Under the pieces are notes generated by a model. That model was given only the letters and a program-made list of their open reading frames with translations. It was not told the DNA's origin and made no database searches. From NCBI GenBank assembly GCA_947561585.1, contig CANNZV010001585.1, positions 62,001 to 126,000 of the forward strand: DNA of 64,000 nt, written 5' to 3'. The DNA comes from Caprella mutica (Eukaryota > Arthropoda > Malacostraca > Amphipoda > Caprellidae). Shown here piece after piece: positions 11,251 to 23,592 of this stretch (within the stretch, counting starts at the first letter, position 1; every line of letters starts with the position of its first letter). The translations under genes were made by a program, and so were the position numbers.

Positions 11251-14200
11251 TAAAAACAGTTTTCTGTGTCAATCACCTAAAAACTGTTCTGTCAATCATC
11301 TAGAAACTGTTGCTCTGTGTCGATCACCTAGAAACTGTCACTATATATACATATGTCAATCACCTAGAAACTGTTTCTCTATATCAATCACATAAAAACT
11401 GTTATGTCAATCACCTAAAAACTGTTATGTCAATCACCCAGAAACTATAATGTCAATCACCTAGAAACTGTTGCTTTACATAAATCACCTAGAAACTGTT
11501 GCTCTGTGTCAATTACCTAGAAAATGTTGCTCTCTGTCAATCACATAGAACTGTTGCTCTGTGTCAATAACCTAGAAACTGTTGCTCTCAATCAATCACC
11601 TAGAAACTGATGCTCTGTGTCAATCACCAAGAAACAGTTGCTCTGTGTCAATCACCTAGAAACTATTGCTTTTTGTCAATCATCTAGAAACTTTTGCTCC
11701 ATGTCAATCACTTAGAAACTGTTGCTCTGTGTCAATCATCTATAAACTGTTGCTCTGTGTCAATCACCTAAAAACTGTTGCTATGTGTCAATCACCTAGA
11801 AACTGTTACTCTCTGTCAATCACCTAGTAATGGTTGCTTTGTCTCAATCACCTAAAAACTGTTGCTCTGTGTCAATTACCTAGGAACTGTCGCTCTGTCT
11901 CAAATACCTAAAAACTGTTGCTCTGTGTCAATCTCCTAGAAACTGTTGCTCCGTGTAAATCACCTAGAAACTGTAGCTCCGGGTCAATCACCTAGAAACT
12001 GTTGCTCTGTCTCAATCACCTTGAAACTTTTGCTCTGTGTCAATCACCAAGAAACTGTTGCTCTGTGTCAATTATCTAGAAACTGTTGCTCCGTGTCAAT
12101 CATCTAGAAACTTTTGCTCCATGTCAATCTCCTAGAAACTGTTGCTCCGTGTAAATTACCTAGAAACTGTTGCTCTATGCTAATCACCTAGAAACTTTTG
12201 CTCTATGCCAATCACCTAGAAACTGTTGCTTCGGGTCAATCACCTAGAAACTGTTGCTCTGTATCAATAACCTAGAAACTGTTGCTCTCTGTCAATCACC
12301 TAGAAACTGTTGCTCTTTGTCAATCACCTAGAAGCTGTTGCTCTGTCTCAATCACCTAGAAACTGTTGCTCTTTGTCAATCACCTAGAAACTGTTGCTCT
12401 GTGTCAATCACCTAGAAACTGTTGCTCTCTGTCAATCACCTAGAAACTGTTGCTCTGTGTCAATCACCTAGAATCTGTTGCTCTGTGTCAATTATCTAGA
12501 AACTGTTGCTCCGTGTCAATCACCTAGAAACTGTTGCTCTGTGTCAATCACCTAGAAACTGTTGCTCTGTGTCAATCACCTAGAAACTGTTGCTCTGTGT
12601 CAATCACCTAGAAACTGTTGCTCTGTGTCAATCACCTAGAATCTGTTGCTCTGTGTCAATTATCTAGAAACTGTTGCTCCGTGTCAATCACCTAGAAACT
12701 GTTGCTCTGTGTCAATCACCTAGAAACTGTTGCTCTCTGTCAATCACCTAGAAACTGTTGCTCTCTGTCAATCACCTAGAAACTGTTGCTCTCTGTCAAT
12801 TACCTAGAAACTGTTGCTCTCTGTCAATCACCTAGAAACTGTTGCTCTGTCTCAATCACCTAGAAACTGTTGCTCTCTGTCAATCACCTAGAAACTGTTG
12901 CTCTCTGTCAATCACCTAGAAACTGTTGCTCTGTCTCAATCACCTAGAAACTGTTGCTCTTTGTCAATCACCTAGAAACTGTTGCTCTGTGTCAATCACC
13001 TAGAAACTGTTGCTCTCTGTCAATCACCTAGAAACTGTTGCTCTGTGTCAATCACCTAGAATCTGTTGCTCTGTGTCAATTATCTAGAAACTGTTGCTCC
13101 GTGTCAATCACCTAGAAACTGTTGCTCTGTGTCAATCACCTAGAAACTGTTGCTCTGTGTCAATCACCTAGAAACTGTTGCTCTGTGTCAATCACCTAGA
13201 AACTGTTGCTCTGTGTCAATCACCTAGAATCTGTTGCTCTGTGTCAATTATCTAGAAACTGTTGCTCCGTGTCAATCACCTAGAAACTGTTGCTCTGTGT
13301 CAATCACCTAGAAACTGTTGCTCTCTGTCAATCACCTAGAAACTGTTGCTCTCTGTCAATCACCTAGAAACTGTTGCTCTCTGTCAATTACCTAGAAACT
13401 GTTGCTCTCTGTCAATCACCTAGAAACTGTTGCTCTGTCTCAATCACCTAGAAACTGTTGCTCTCTGTCAATCACCTAGAAACTGTTGCTCTCTGTCAAT
13501 CACCTAGAAACTGTTGCTCTGTCTCAATCACCTAGAAACTGTTGCTCTCTGTCAATCACCTAGAAACTGTTGCTCTCTGTCAATCACCTAGAAACTGTTG
13601 CTCTCTGTCAATTACCTAGAAACTGTTGCTCTCTGTCAATCACCTAGAAACTGTTGCTCTGTCTCAATCACCTAGAAACTGTTGCTCTCTGTCAATCACC
13701 TAGAAACTGTTGCTCTCTGTCAATCACCTAGAAACTGTTGCTCTGTCTCAATCACCTAGAAACTGTTGCTCTTTGTCAATCACCTAGAAACTGTTGCTCT
13801 GTGTCAATCACCTAGAAACTGTTGCTCTCTGTCAATCACCTAGAAACTGTTGCTCTGTGTCAATCACCTAGAATCTGTTGCTCTGTGTCAATTATCTAGA
13901 AACTGTTGCTCCGTGTCAATCACCTAGAAACTGTTGCTCTGTGTCAATCACCTAGAAACTGTTGCTCTGTGTCAATCACCTAGAAACTGTTGCTCTGTGT
14001 CAATCACCTAGAAACTGTTGCTCTGTGTCAATCACCTAGAATCTGTTGCTCTGTGTCAATTATCTAGAAACTGTTGCTCCGTGTCAATCACCTAGAAACT
14101 GTTGCTCTGTGTCAATCACCTAGAAACTGTTGCTCTCTGTCAATCACCTAGAAACTGTTGCTCTCTGTCAATCACCTAGAAACTGTTGCTCTCTGTCAAT

Positions 14201-14762
14201 TACCTAGAAACTGTTGCTCTCTGTCAATCACCTAGAAACTGTTGCTCTGTCTCAATCACCTAGAAACTGTTGCTCTCTGTCAATCACCTAGAAACTGTTG
14301 CTCTCTGTCAATCACCTAGAAACTGTTGCTCTGTCTCAATCACCTAGAAACTGTTGCTCTCTGTCAATCACCTAGAAACTGTTGCTCTCTGTCAATTACC
14401 TAGAAACTGTTGCTCTCTGTCAATCACCTAGAAACTGTTGCTCTGTCTCAATCACCTAGAAACTGTTGCTCTCTGTCAATCACCTAGAAACTGTTGCTCT
14501 CTGTCAATCACCTAGAAACTGTTGCTCTGTCTCAATCACCTAGAAACTGTTGCTCTCTGTCAATCACCTAGAAACTGTTGCTCTGTGTCAATCACCTAAA
14601 AACTTTTGCTCTATGTAAATCACTAAGAAACTGTTGCTCTCTGTCAATCACCAAGAAACTGTTGCTCTGTGTCAATCACCTAGAAACTGTTGCTCTGTGT
14701 CAATCACCTAGAAACTGTTGCTCTATGTCAATCACCTAGAAACTGTTGTGTCAATCACCAAG
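11251..14762. repeat. 28-bp minisatellite array C between cuticle genes 2 and 3
   Basis: About 3.5 kb of the same repeat. The left part (to about 12,300) is degenerate. The right part is highly homogeneous with clear higher-order repeats: a GAATCTG marker occurs in pairs 168 bp (6 units) apart at 12471/12639, 13059/13227 and 13871/14039, so blocks of 588 bp (21 units) and 812 bp (29 units) were duplicated. Many units here have the CTCTGTCAATCACCTAG form. Confidence 0.97.
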
Positions 14763-14974
14763 AAAGCACAAGAGTTACTGTCTCATCAATCACAATTCGT
14801 TCGTACGTTCGACCCCGTACCTTTCTACACATATTTCCCAACATATGTTACACGGTGCTCCAAGCTCACCACTGAGTCAGTATATATAGAGTCAGCTGAT
14901 TGACTCAAGCATCTCACTTTCGAGTTACACCTCCTACTGAACACACTTGACTCACACAAGCAACTCACGCTCAG
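14763..14974 (+). promoter_or_regulatory. Core promoter and non-coding exon 1 of cuticle gene 3
   Basis: TATATATA at 14881-14888, AP-1-like TGAGTCAG just upstream, the intact palindrome CGTTCGTACGTTCG, and donor CAG/GTGAGT after 14974. Intron 1 runs 14975-15652. Essentially the same as the gene 1 promoter. Confidence 0.75.
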
Positions 14975-15656
14975 GTGAGTGAGAAAAGAGTAGAAAAATA
15001 CGATAGGGATGAATTGTATAGGAAATTACATTAGAAAAAAAAAACATTGTAAGAAAGTTCTCAGTTAAATTTCACTAATTTGATCATTTAAGAAATAAGT
15101 TAAGTCATATTTTAATATTATCCTTGATACATGCATGTATCACAGGAATATATTAAAGTAACGATTTGAATATTACATATATTGTCGAAAATATAGAACC
15201 ATGCGTCCTATGTATTGTTCAATGTATAGAAAAGTGCATCGTCACAATAAAGCAAGATTGAGAGTTTTAAAGAATAGAAACTAGTGTAGCTTTACCACTT
15301 CTAAATTTTTAACAATTTTAAAATCTAGGTAGGTATTAGAAAACAGAATATATTCTAACCCATCATTTTCAATTACTATTACTAAATTTAGTACACTATT
15401 TTCTCTGAAAGAACTTAAGAAAAGGTGATAATCATATTCCAACCTCTCCTATTTAAGAGGTTCATCATCATAAATTACATATAAATTATCATGAAAATGC
15501 CTAGAAAATTAATTTTTAATTATTTGCTCATCAGCTCTTAAAATCAAAGAGTAAACAGTAATCAAGACTATCTCCTAATTTTTTGCAAGATTTAAAGTGA
15601 GCTATAGAAAATTATGTCAATTTATTAAATTAATTTATCTTGTTTCCTCTAGAAAA

Positions 15657-16847
15657 ATGGTCCGTATTTCCTGCATTGCTGTTCTAGTAGCCATTTTTGG
15701 CGTAGCTTGTTCTACCCCAACAGATCATCATCACAAGGGAAGTTACAAAGCCGTAAGTACAGTATTGTGCTCTCTATTATATTACTATATTCAATACACA
15801 TCCGAGCATTAAAAATCAAAGTATCAAAATTCAACTAGGTAGCCATAACTTGAAAGTAACAAATTTAGCACACTCGAACACGTGCTAAAGGCACACTAGT
15901 TAGCATTCTTGATTACCTATTAATCATATTATAATGTAGCTTCGTATAATGTAACTGCACTTTATATACAAAACTTAGTAAATTTTAATGCTATTTAAAT
16001 TCAATTTATTCGAATGTTAACAATTAGTTTTTATTCCATTTCAGTAAAATAAATTCGAAAACCTGTAATAATTATTCAGTGATGACCAATTTTCCAATAT
16101 TTAACTGAACGGAAAATATTATATTCTTTGAACCTAAATGACAGTTGAAAGAAGTTGGCTCTTTTTTAATCACAATTGCTCTTTCTTAATCACAATGTGC
16201 TCTTTCTTAATCACAATGTGCTCTTTCTTAATCACAATGTGTTCTCTTTCCACAGGCACCTAAGCCCTACTCTTTCTCCTATGGAGTGGAAGACAAACAC
16301 TACGGTCCCAACTTCATGCAAAACGAAAAGAGTGACGGCAAGAACGTCAAAGGATCTTACTCGGTACAACTTCCTGACGGCAGAATTCAGACCGTGAGTA
16401 GAGTAGTCACAATATAATAAACTAATAATCAATCACCTAGTTTAATAAGAATATTTTACAATTATAGTAAGTAATCACAGTGACGATGGCATAGGAAAAA
16501 GCTTCATTCATTCCGATCTATTATATTTACAAAGCATAATTGTGTATAAAGCTCTTTAATATCAATTATTGATTAATAAATTCTTTAGGTTGATTACAAA
16601 TAATACTTCAATCAGCAAATTTACCTTAATTTTGAAATAACTTTATACTTAAATTCTTCCCAATTAAATTCCACCTTTACCACTCTAATCTCTTTCCAAT
16701 CACCAGGTAAAATATACCGCTGATCACCACAACGGTTTCTTTGCCGACATCTCGTACAAGGGCAAGGCCCAGTACCCCGGCAAATCCGCACACCCTCCCT
16801 TCGTTGTGAAGCCTTCCCACCACCACAACGATGGCGGATACCACTAA
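15657..16847 (+). CDS. Cuticular protein, Rebers-Riddiford chitin-binding type, copy 3
   Basis: Coding exons 15657-15752, 16256-16393 and 16707-16847, 124 aa, phase 0 joins. Signal peptide of the IFGVA variant, then the R&R domain with YTADHH in the last exon. The exons are nearly identical to the other copies, but intron 3 (16394-16706) is strongly diverged: after the shared start GTGAGTAGAGTAGTCAC the sequence differs from the other three until it converges again in the last 50 bp or so. That intron even holds a stray AATCAATCACCTAG, the minisatellite core. Open and apparently functional. Confidence 0.92.
16157..16255 (+). repeat. Intronic minisatellite at the splice acceptor, gene 3
   Basis: Four to five units of the 20-bp CTTTCTTAATCACAATGTG repeat before the acceptor TTTCCACAG. 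It is nearly the same as in gene 2, consistent with genes 2 and 3 sharing variants across their first two coding exons. Confidence 0.82.
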
Positions 16848-17026
16848 ACGAAACTAATAAGGCATTTCACTAAAGAATTACAGATTCACTGCTCTCGACT
16901 TTATTACTTGTATATACGACGTTTAATTGGTTTACTCTCCATCTACTCATTCTCACTATTTCTCATTGTTGACATCTAGCCTGTTCTAGTGGACTTTTTT
17001 CAGTTATTGTTTACTTTTAGTCTCTC

Positions 17027-17032
17027 AATAAA
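17027..17032 (+). terminator. Polyadenylation signal of cuticle gene 3
   Basis: AATAAA 180 bp after the stop codon. A short deletion relative to genes 1 and 2 just upstream is shared with gene 4. No gene is seen in the flank 16848-17600. Confidence 0.7.
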
Positions 17033-17600
17033 ATCTTCATGAAAACTTCCTATCAATATCATTATAACTTTATATAGGAAATTAGAAGCTAGCAAATGAA
17101 GTCTAACAACATTAAATTGCATTGATACAAAAAATGAGAAGATGAAGATAGAAGGAACCTAAATCTGAACAATATTTGGATAAATTTTGAATCCCTAAAA
17201 AAAACAATTTAGTTCATTGCATAAAGTTCACTATGTAAACTAAGTAAACAAAATAATATTCTCTCCCTAAACTAAAAAAAAGTTTATCAAGTAATATCTA
17301 TGAAAATTGGAAATTCTCAGGGTTAATGCGACTATTCAGATGGAGATTTTCTTATTTAGGATTTTTATTTAACTTTCCGCCTTCACCATCACCCCTAAAA
17401 AATCCACAATTGGAAACTAACTTTCAAAAGGCATCAACTCACACAACTTTCGAGCTAGATACATGGGACTAGTTTCATCTTGTTTAGAATTTAGTTATCT
17501 ATAAAGTTACAGAGCTGTTTTTCCATATTCTTCTTATAAAGTTGTAAAAGAGATTTTCTAAATTTTTTTTCAAAAGCATATATTTTTTCATATATCTCAT

Positions 17601-20600
17601 TAAAAACTGTTTTCTGTGTCAATCACCTAGAAACTGTTATGTCAATCACCTAGAAACTGATATGTCAATCACCTAGAAACTGTTGATCTTTGTCAATCAC
17701 CTAGAAACTGTTGATCTGTGTCAATCACCTAGAAACTGTTGCTCTGTGTCAATCACCTAGAAACTGTTGCTCTGTGTCAATCATCTAGAAACTGTTGATC
17801 TTTGTCAATCACCTAGAAACTGTTGATCTGTGTCAATCACCTAGAAACTGTTGATCTGTGTCAATCACCTAGAATTTGTTGCTCTGTGTCAATCACCTAG
17901 AAACTGTTATGTCAATCACCTAGAAACTGTTATGTCAATCATCTAGAAACTGTTGCTCTGTGTCGATCACCTAGAAACTGTCACTATATATACATATGTC
18001 AATCACCTAGAAACTGTTTCTCTATGTCAATCACATAAAAACTGTTATGTCAATCACCTGAAAACTGTTATGTCAATCACCCAGAAACTATAATGTCAAT
18101 CACCTAGAAACTGTTGCTCTACATAAATCACCTAGAAACTGTTGCTCTGTGTCAATAACCTAGAAACTGTTGCTCTCAATCAATCACCTAGAAACTGATG
18201 CACTGTGTCAATCACCTAGAAACAGTTGCTCTGTGTCAATCACCTAGAAACTGTTGCTTTGTGTCAATCATCTAGAAACTGTTTCTCTATGTCAATCACA
18301 TAAAAACTGTTATGTCAATCACTCAGAAACTATAATGTCAATCACCTAGAAACTGTTGCTCTACATAAATCACCTAGAAACTGTTGCTCTCTGTCAATAA
18401 CCTAGAAACTGTTGCTCTCAATCAATCACCTAGAAACTGATGCACTGTGTCAATCACCTAGAAACAGTTGCTCTGTGTCAATCACCTAGAAACTTTTGCT
18501 CCATGTCAATCACTTAGAAACTGTTGCTATGTGTCAATCACCTAGAAACTGTTGCTTTGTGTCAATCATCTAGAAACTTTTGCTCCATATCAATCACTTT
18601 GAAACTGTTGCTCTGTGTCAATCACCTAGAAACTGTTGCTTTGTGTCAATCATCTAGAAACTTTTGCTCCATGTCAATCACCTAAAAACTGTTGCTCTGT
18701 GTCAATTTCCTAGAAACTGTAGATCCGTGTAAATCACCTAGAAAATGTTGCTCTATGGCAATCACCTAGAAACTGTTGCTCTGGGTCAATCACCTAGAAA
18801 CTGTTGCTCTGTCTCAATAACCTAGAAACTGTTGCTCTCTGTCAATCACCTAGAAACTGTTGTTCTTTGTCAATCACCTAGAAACTGTTGCTCTTTGTCA
18901 ATCACCTAGAAGCTGTTGCTCTGTCTCAATCACCTAGAAACTGTTGCTCTGTGTCAATCACCTAGAAACTGTTGCTCCGTGTCAATCACTTAGAAACTGT
19001 TGCTCTGTGTCAATCACCTAGAAACTGTTGCTCTGTGTCAATCACCTAGAAACTGTTGCTCCGTGTCAATCACTTAGAAACTGTTTCTCTGTCTCAATCA
19101 CCTAGAAACTGTTGCTCTGTGTCAATCACCTAGAAACTGTTGCTCTGTGTCAATCACTTAGAAACTGTTGCTCTGTGTCAATCACCTAGAAACTGTTGCT
19201 CCTGGTCAATCACCTAGAAACTGTTGCTCTGTCTCAATAACCTAGAAACTGTTGCTCTATGTCAATCACCTAGAAACTGTTGCTCTATGTCAATCACCTA
19301 GAAACTGTTGCTCCGTGTCAATCACTTAGAAACTGTTGCTCTGTCTCAATCACCTAGAAACTGTTGCTCCGTGTCAATCATCTAGAAACTGTTGCTCTCT
19401 GTCAATTACCTAGAAACTGTTGCTCCGTGTCAATTATCTAGAAACTGTGCTCTCTGTCAATCACCTAGAAACTGTTGCTCCGTGTCAATTATCTAGAAAC
19501 TATTGCTCCGTGTCAATCACCTAGAAACTGTTGCTCTCTGTCAATTACCTAGAAACTGTTGCTCCGTGTCAATTATCTAGAAACTGTTGCTCTCTGTCAA
19601 TCATCTAGAAACTGTTGCTCTGTGTCAATCATCTAGAAACTGTTGCTCTTTGTCAATCACTTAAAACTGTTGCTCTGTCTCAATCACCTAGAAACTGTTG
19701 CTCTGTGTCAATCACCTAGAAACTGTTGCTCTGTGTCAATCACCTAGAAACTGTTGCTCTGTGTCAATCACCTAGAAACTGTTGCTCCGGGTCAATCACC
19801 TAGAAACTGTTGCTCTGTTTCAATAACCTAGAAACTGTTGCTCTATGTCAATCACCTAGAAACTGTTGCTCCGTGTCAATCACTTAGAAACTGTTGCTCT
19901 GTCTCAATCACCTAGAAACTGTTGCTCCGTGTCAATTATCTAGAAACTGTTGCTCTCTGTCAATTACCTAGAAACTGTTGCTCCGTGTCAATTATCTAGA
20001 AACTGTTGCTCCGTGTCAATCACCTAGAAACTGTTGCTCTCTGTCAATTACCTAGAAACTGTTGCTCCGTGTCAATTATCTAGAAACTGTTGCTCCGTGT
20101 CAATCATCTAGAAACTGTTGCTCTCTGTCAATCATCTAGAAACTGTTGCTCTGTGTCAATCATCTAGAAACTGTTGCTCCGTGTCAATCATCTAGAAACT
20201 GTTGCTCTGTCTCAATCACCTAGAAACTGTTGCTCTTTGTCAATCACCTAGAAACTGTTGCTCTATGTCAATCACCTAGAAACTGTTGCTCTGTGTCAAT
20301 CACTCAGAAACTGTTGCTCTGTCTCAATCACTCAGAAACTGTTGCTCTATGCCAATCACCAAGAAACTGTTGCTCGGGGTCAATCACCTAGAAACTGTTG
20401 CTCTGTTTCAATAACCTAGAAATTGATGCTCTATGTCAATCACCTAGAAACTGTTGCTCCGTGTCAATCACTTAGAAACTGTTGCTCTGTCTCAATCACC
20501 TAGAAACTGTTGCTCCGTGTCAATCATCTAGAAATTGTTGCTCTCTGTCAATTACCTAGAAACTGTTGCTCCGTGTCAATTATCTAGAAACTGTTGCTCT

Positions 20601-22698
20601 CTGTCAATTACCTAGAAACTGTTGCTCCGTGTCAATTATCTAGAAATTGTTGCTCCGTGTCAATCACCTAGAAACTGTTGCTCTCTGTCAATTACCTAGA
20701 AACTGTTGCTCCGTGTCAATTATCTAGAAACTGTTGCTCCGTGTCAATCATCTAGAAACTGTTGCTCTCTGTCAATCATCTAGAAACTGTTGCTCTGTGT
20801 CAATCATCTAGAAACTGTTGCTCCGTGTCAATCATCTAGAAACTGTTGCTCTCTGTCAATCACATTGAACTGTTGCTCTCTGTCAATCACCTAGAAACTG
20901 TTGCTCTGTGTCAATCACCTAGAACTGTTGCTCTCTGTCAATCACCTAGAAACTGTTGCTCTGTGTCAATCACCTAGAACTGTTGCTCTCTGTCAATCAC
21001 ATAGAACTGTTGCTCTGTGTCAATCACCTAGAAACTGTTGCTCTGTGTCGATCACCTAGAACTGTTGCTCTGTGTCAATCACCTAGAACTGTTGCTCTCT
21101 GTCAATCACCTAGAAACTGTTGCCCTGTCTCAATCAACTAGAAACTGTTGCTCTGTGTCAATCAACTGGAAATTGTTACTTTGTGTCAATCACATAAAAA
21201 CTGTTGCTCTGTGTCAATCACCTGGAAATTATTGCTCTCTGTCAATCAACTAGAAACTGTTGCTCTCTGTCAATCACCTAGAAACTATTGCTCTGTGTCA
21301 ATCACCTAGAAACTGTTGCTCTCTTTTAATCACATAGAACTGTTGCTCTGTCTCAATAACCTAGAAACTGTTGCTCTCTGTCAATCACCTAGAAACTGTT
21401 GCTCTCTTTCAATCACCTAGAAACTGTTACTCCGTGTCAATCACCTAAAACTGTTGATCTGTCTCAATCACATAGAAACTGTTGCTCTCTGTCAATCACC
21501 TTGAAACTGTTGCTCTGTGTCAATCACATAGAAACTGTTGCTCTCTGTCAATCACCTAGAAACTGTTGCTCTGTGTCAATCACCTAAAAATATTGCACTG
21601 TGTCAATCTCCTAGAAACTGTTGCTCTGTGTCAATCACCTAGAAACTGTTGCTCTGTGTCAATCACTTGGAAAATGTTGCTCTATGCTAATCACCTAGAA
21701 ATGGTTGCTCTGTGTCAATCACCTAGAAACTGTTCCTCTGTCTCAATCACCTAGAAACTGTTGCTCTGTGTCAATCACCTAAAAATGTTGCTCTGTGTCA
21801 ATCTCCTAGAAACTGTTGCTCTGTGTCAATCAACTAGAAACTGTTGCTCTGTGTCAATCACCTGGAAATTGTTACTTTGTGTCAATCACATAAAAACTGT
21901 TGTTCTGTGTCAATCACCTAGAAATTGTTGCTCTCTGTCAATCACCTAGAAACTGTTGCTCTCTGTCAATCACCAAGAAACTGTTGCCCTGTCTCAATCA
22001 ACTAGAAACTGTTGCTCTGTGTCAATCAACTGGAAATTGTTACTTTGTGTCAATCACATAAAAACTGTTGCTCTGTGTCAATCACCTGGAAATTATTGCT
22101 CTCTGTCAATCACCTAGAAACTGTTGCTCTCTGTCAATCACCTAGAAACTATTGCTCTGTGTCAATCACCTAGAAACTGTTGCTCTCTTTTAATCACATA
22201 GAACTGTTGCTCTATCTCAATAACCTAGAAACTGTTGCTCTCTGTCAATCACCTAGAAACTGTTGCTCTCTTTCAATCACCTAGAACTGTTGCTCTCTGT
22301 CAATCACATAGAACTGTTGGTCTGTGTCAATAACCTAGAAACTGTTGCTCTCTGTCAATCACCTAGAAACTGTTGCTCTGTGTCAATCACCTAGAAACTG
22401 TGGCTTTGTCTCAATCACCTAGAAACTGTTGCTATGTGTCAATCACTTAGAAACTGTGGCTTTGTCTCAATCACCTAGAAACTGTTGTTCTGTCTCAATC
22501 ACCTAGAAACTGTTGCTCTGTGTCAATTACCTAGAAACTGTGGTTTTGTCTCAATCACCTAGAAACTGTTGCTTTGTGTCAATCACCTATAAACTGTGGC
22601 TTTGTCTCAATCACCTAGAAACTGTTGCTTCCTGTCAATCACCTAGAAACTGTTGCTCTGTCTCAATCACCTAGAAACTGTTGTGTCAATCACCAAGA
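17601..22698. repeat. 28-bp minisatellite array D between cuticle genes 3 and 4
   Basis: About 5.1 kb, the longest array. It starts with short-linker and AT-rich variants like array B, then a homogeneous zone where CTCCGTGTCAATTATCTAG units alternate with CTCTCTGTCAATTACC units in repeated blocks (about 19,360-20,860). At 20,860-22,330 there are 27-bp units with one A missing (CACCTAGAACTG), and a long duplicated block (GCCCTGTCTCAATCAAC at 21122 and 21986). It ends with TCAATCACCAAGAAAGC before the gene 4 promoter. Confidence 0.97.
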
Positions 22699-22909
22699 AA
22701 GCACAAGAGTTACTGTCCCAACAAACGCAATTCGTTCGTACGTTCGACCCCGTACCTTTCCACACATATTTCCCAACATATGTTACACGGTGCTCCAAGC
22801 TCACCACTGAGTCAGTATATATAGAGTCAGCTGATTGACTTAAGCATCTCACTTTCGAGTTACACTTCCTACTGAACACACTTGACTTACACAAGCAACT
22901 CACGCTCAG
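22699..22909 (+). promoter_or_regulatory. Core promoter and non-coding exon 1 of cuticle gene 4
   Basis: TATATATA at 22816-22823, TGAGTCAG upstream, donor CAG/GTGAGT after 22909. Intron 1 runs 22910-23588. A few substitutions in the non-coding exon (GACTTAAGC, TACACTTCC) distinguish it from the other copies. Confidence 0.75.
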
Positions 22910-23592
22910 GTGAGTGAGAAAAGAGTAGAAAAATACGATAGGGATGAATTGTATAGGAAATTACATTAGAAAAAAAAAAACATTGTAAGAAAGTTCTCAG
23001 TTAAATTTCACTAATTTGATCATTTAAGAAATAAATTAGGTCATACTTTAACAGTATCCTTGATACATGCATGTATCACAGGAATATATTAAAGTAACGA
23101 TTTGAATATTATATATATTGTCGAAAATATAGAACCATTCGTCCTATGTATTGTTCAATGTATAGAAAAGTGCATCGTCACAATAAAGCAAGATTGAGAG
23201 TTTTAAAGAATAGAAACTAGTGTAGCTTTACCACTTCTAAATTTTTAACAATTTTAAAATCTAGGTAGGTATTAGAAATCAGAATATATTCTAACCCATC
23301 ATTTTCAATTACTATTGCTAAATTTAGTACTCTAATTTTCTCTGAAAGAACTTAAGAAAAGGTGATAGTGATATTCCAACCTCTCCTATTTAAGAGGTTC
23401 ATCATCATAAATTACATATAAATTATCATGAAAATACCTAGAAAATTATTTTTTAACATTTGCCCATCAGCTCTTGAAATCAAAGAGTAAAAAGTAATCA
23501 AGACTATCTCCTAATTTTTTGCGAGATTTAAAGTGAGCTATAGAAAATTATGTCAATTTAATAAATTAATTTATCTTGTTTCCTCTAGAAAA

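Noticed and set aside
1..22698. Regular 28-bp repeats as a CRISPR array
   Set aside because: Units are contiguous with no unique spacers, and the setting is eukaryotic. It is a minisatellite.
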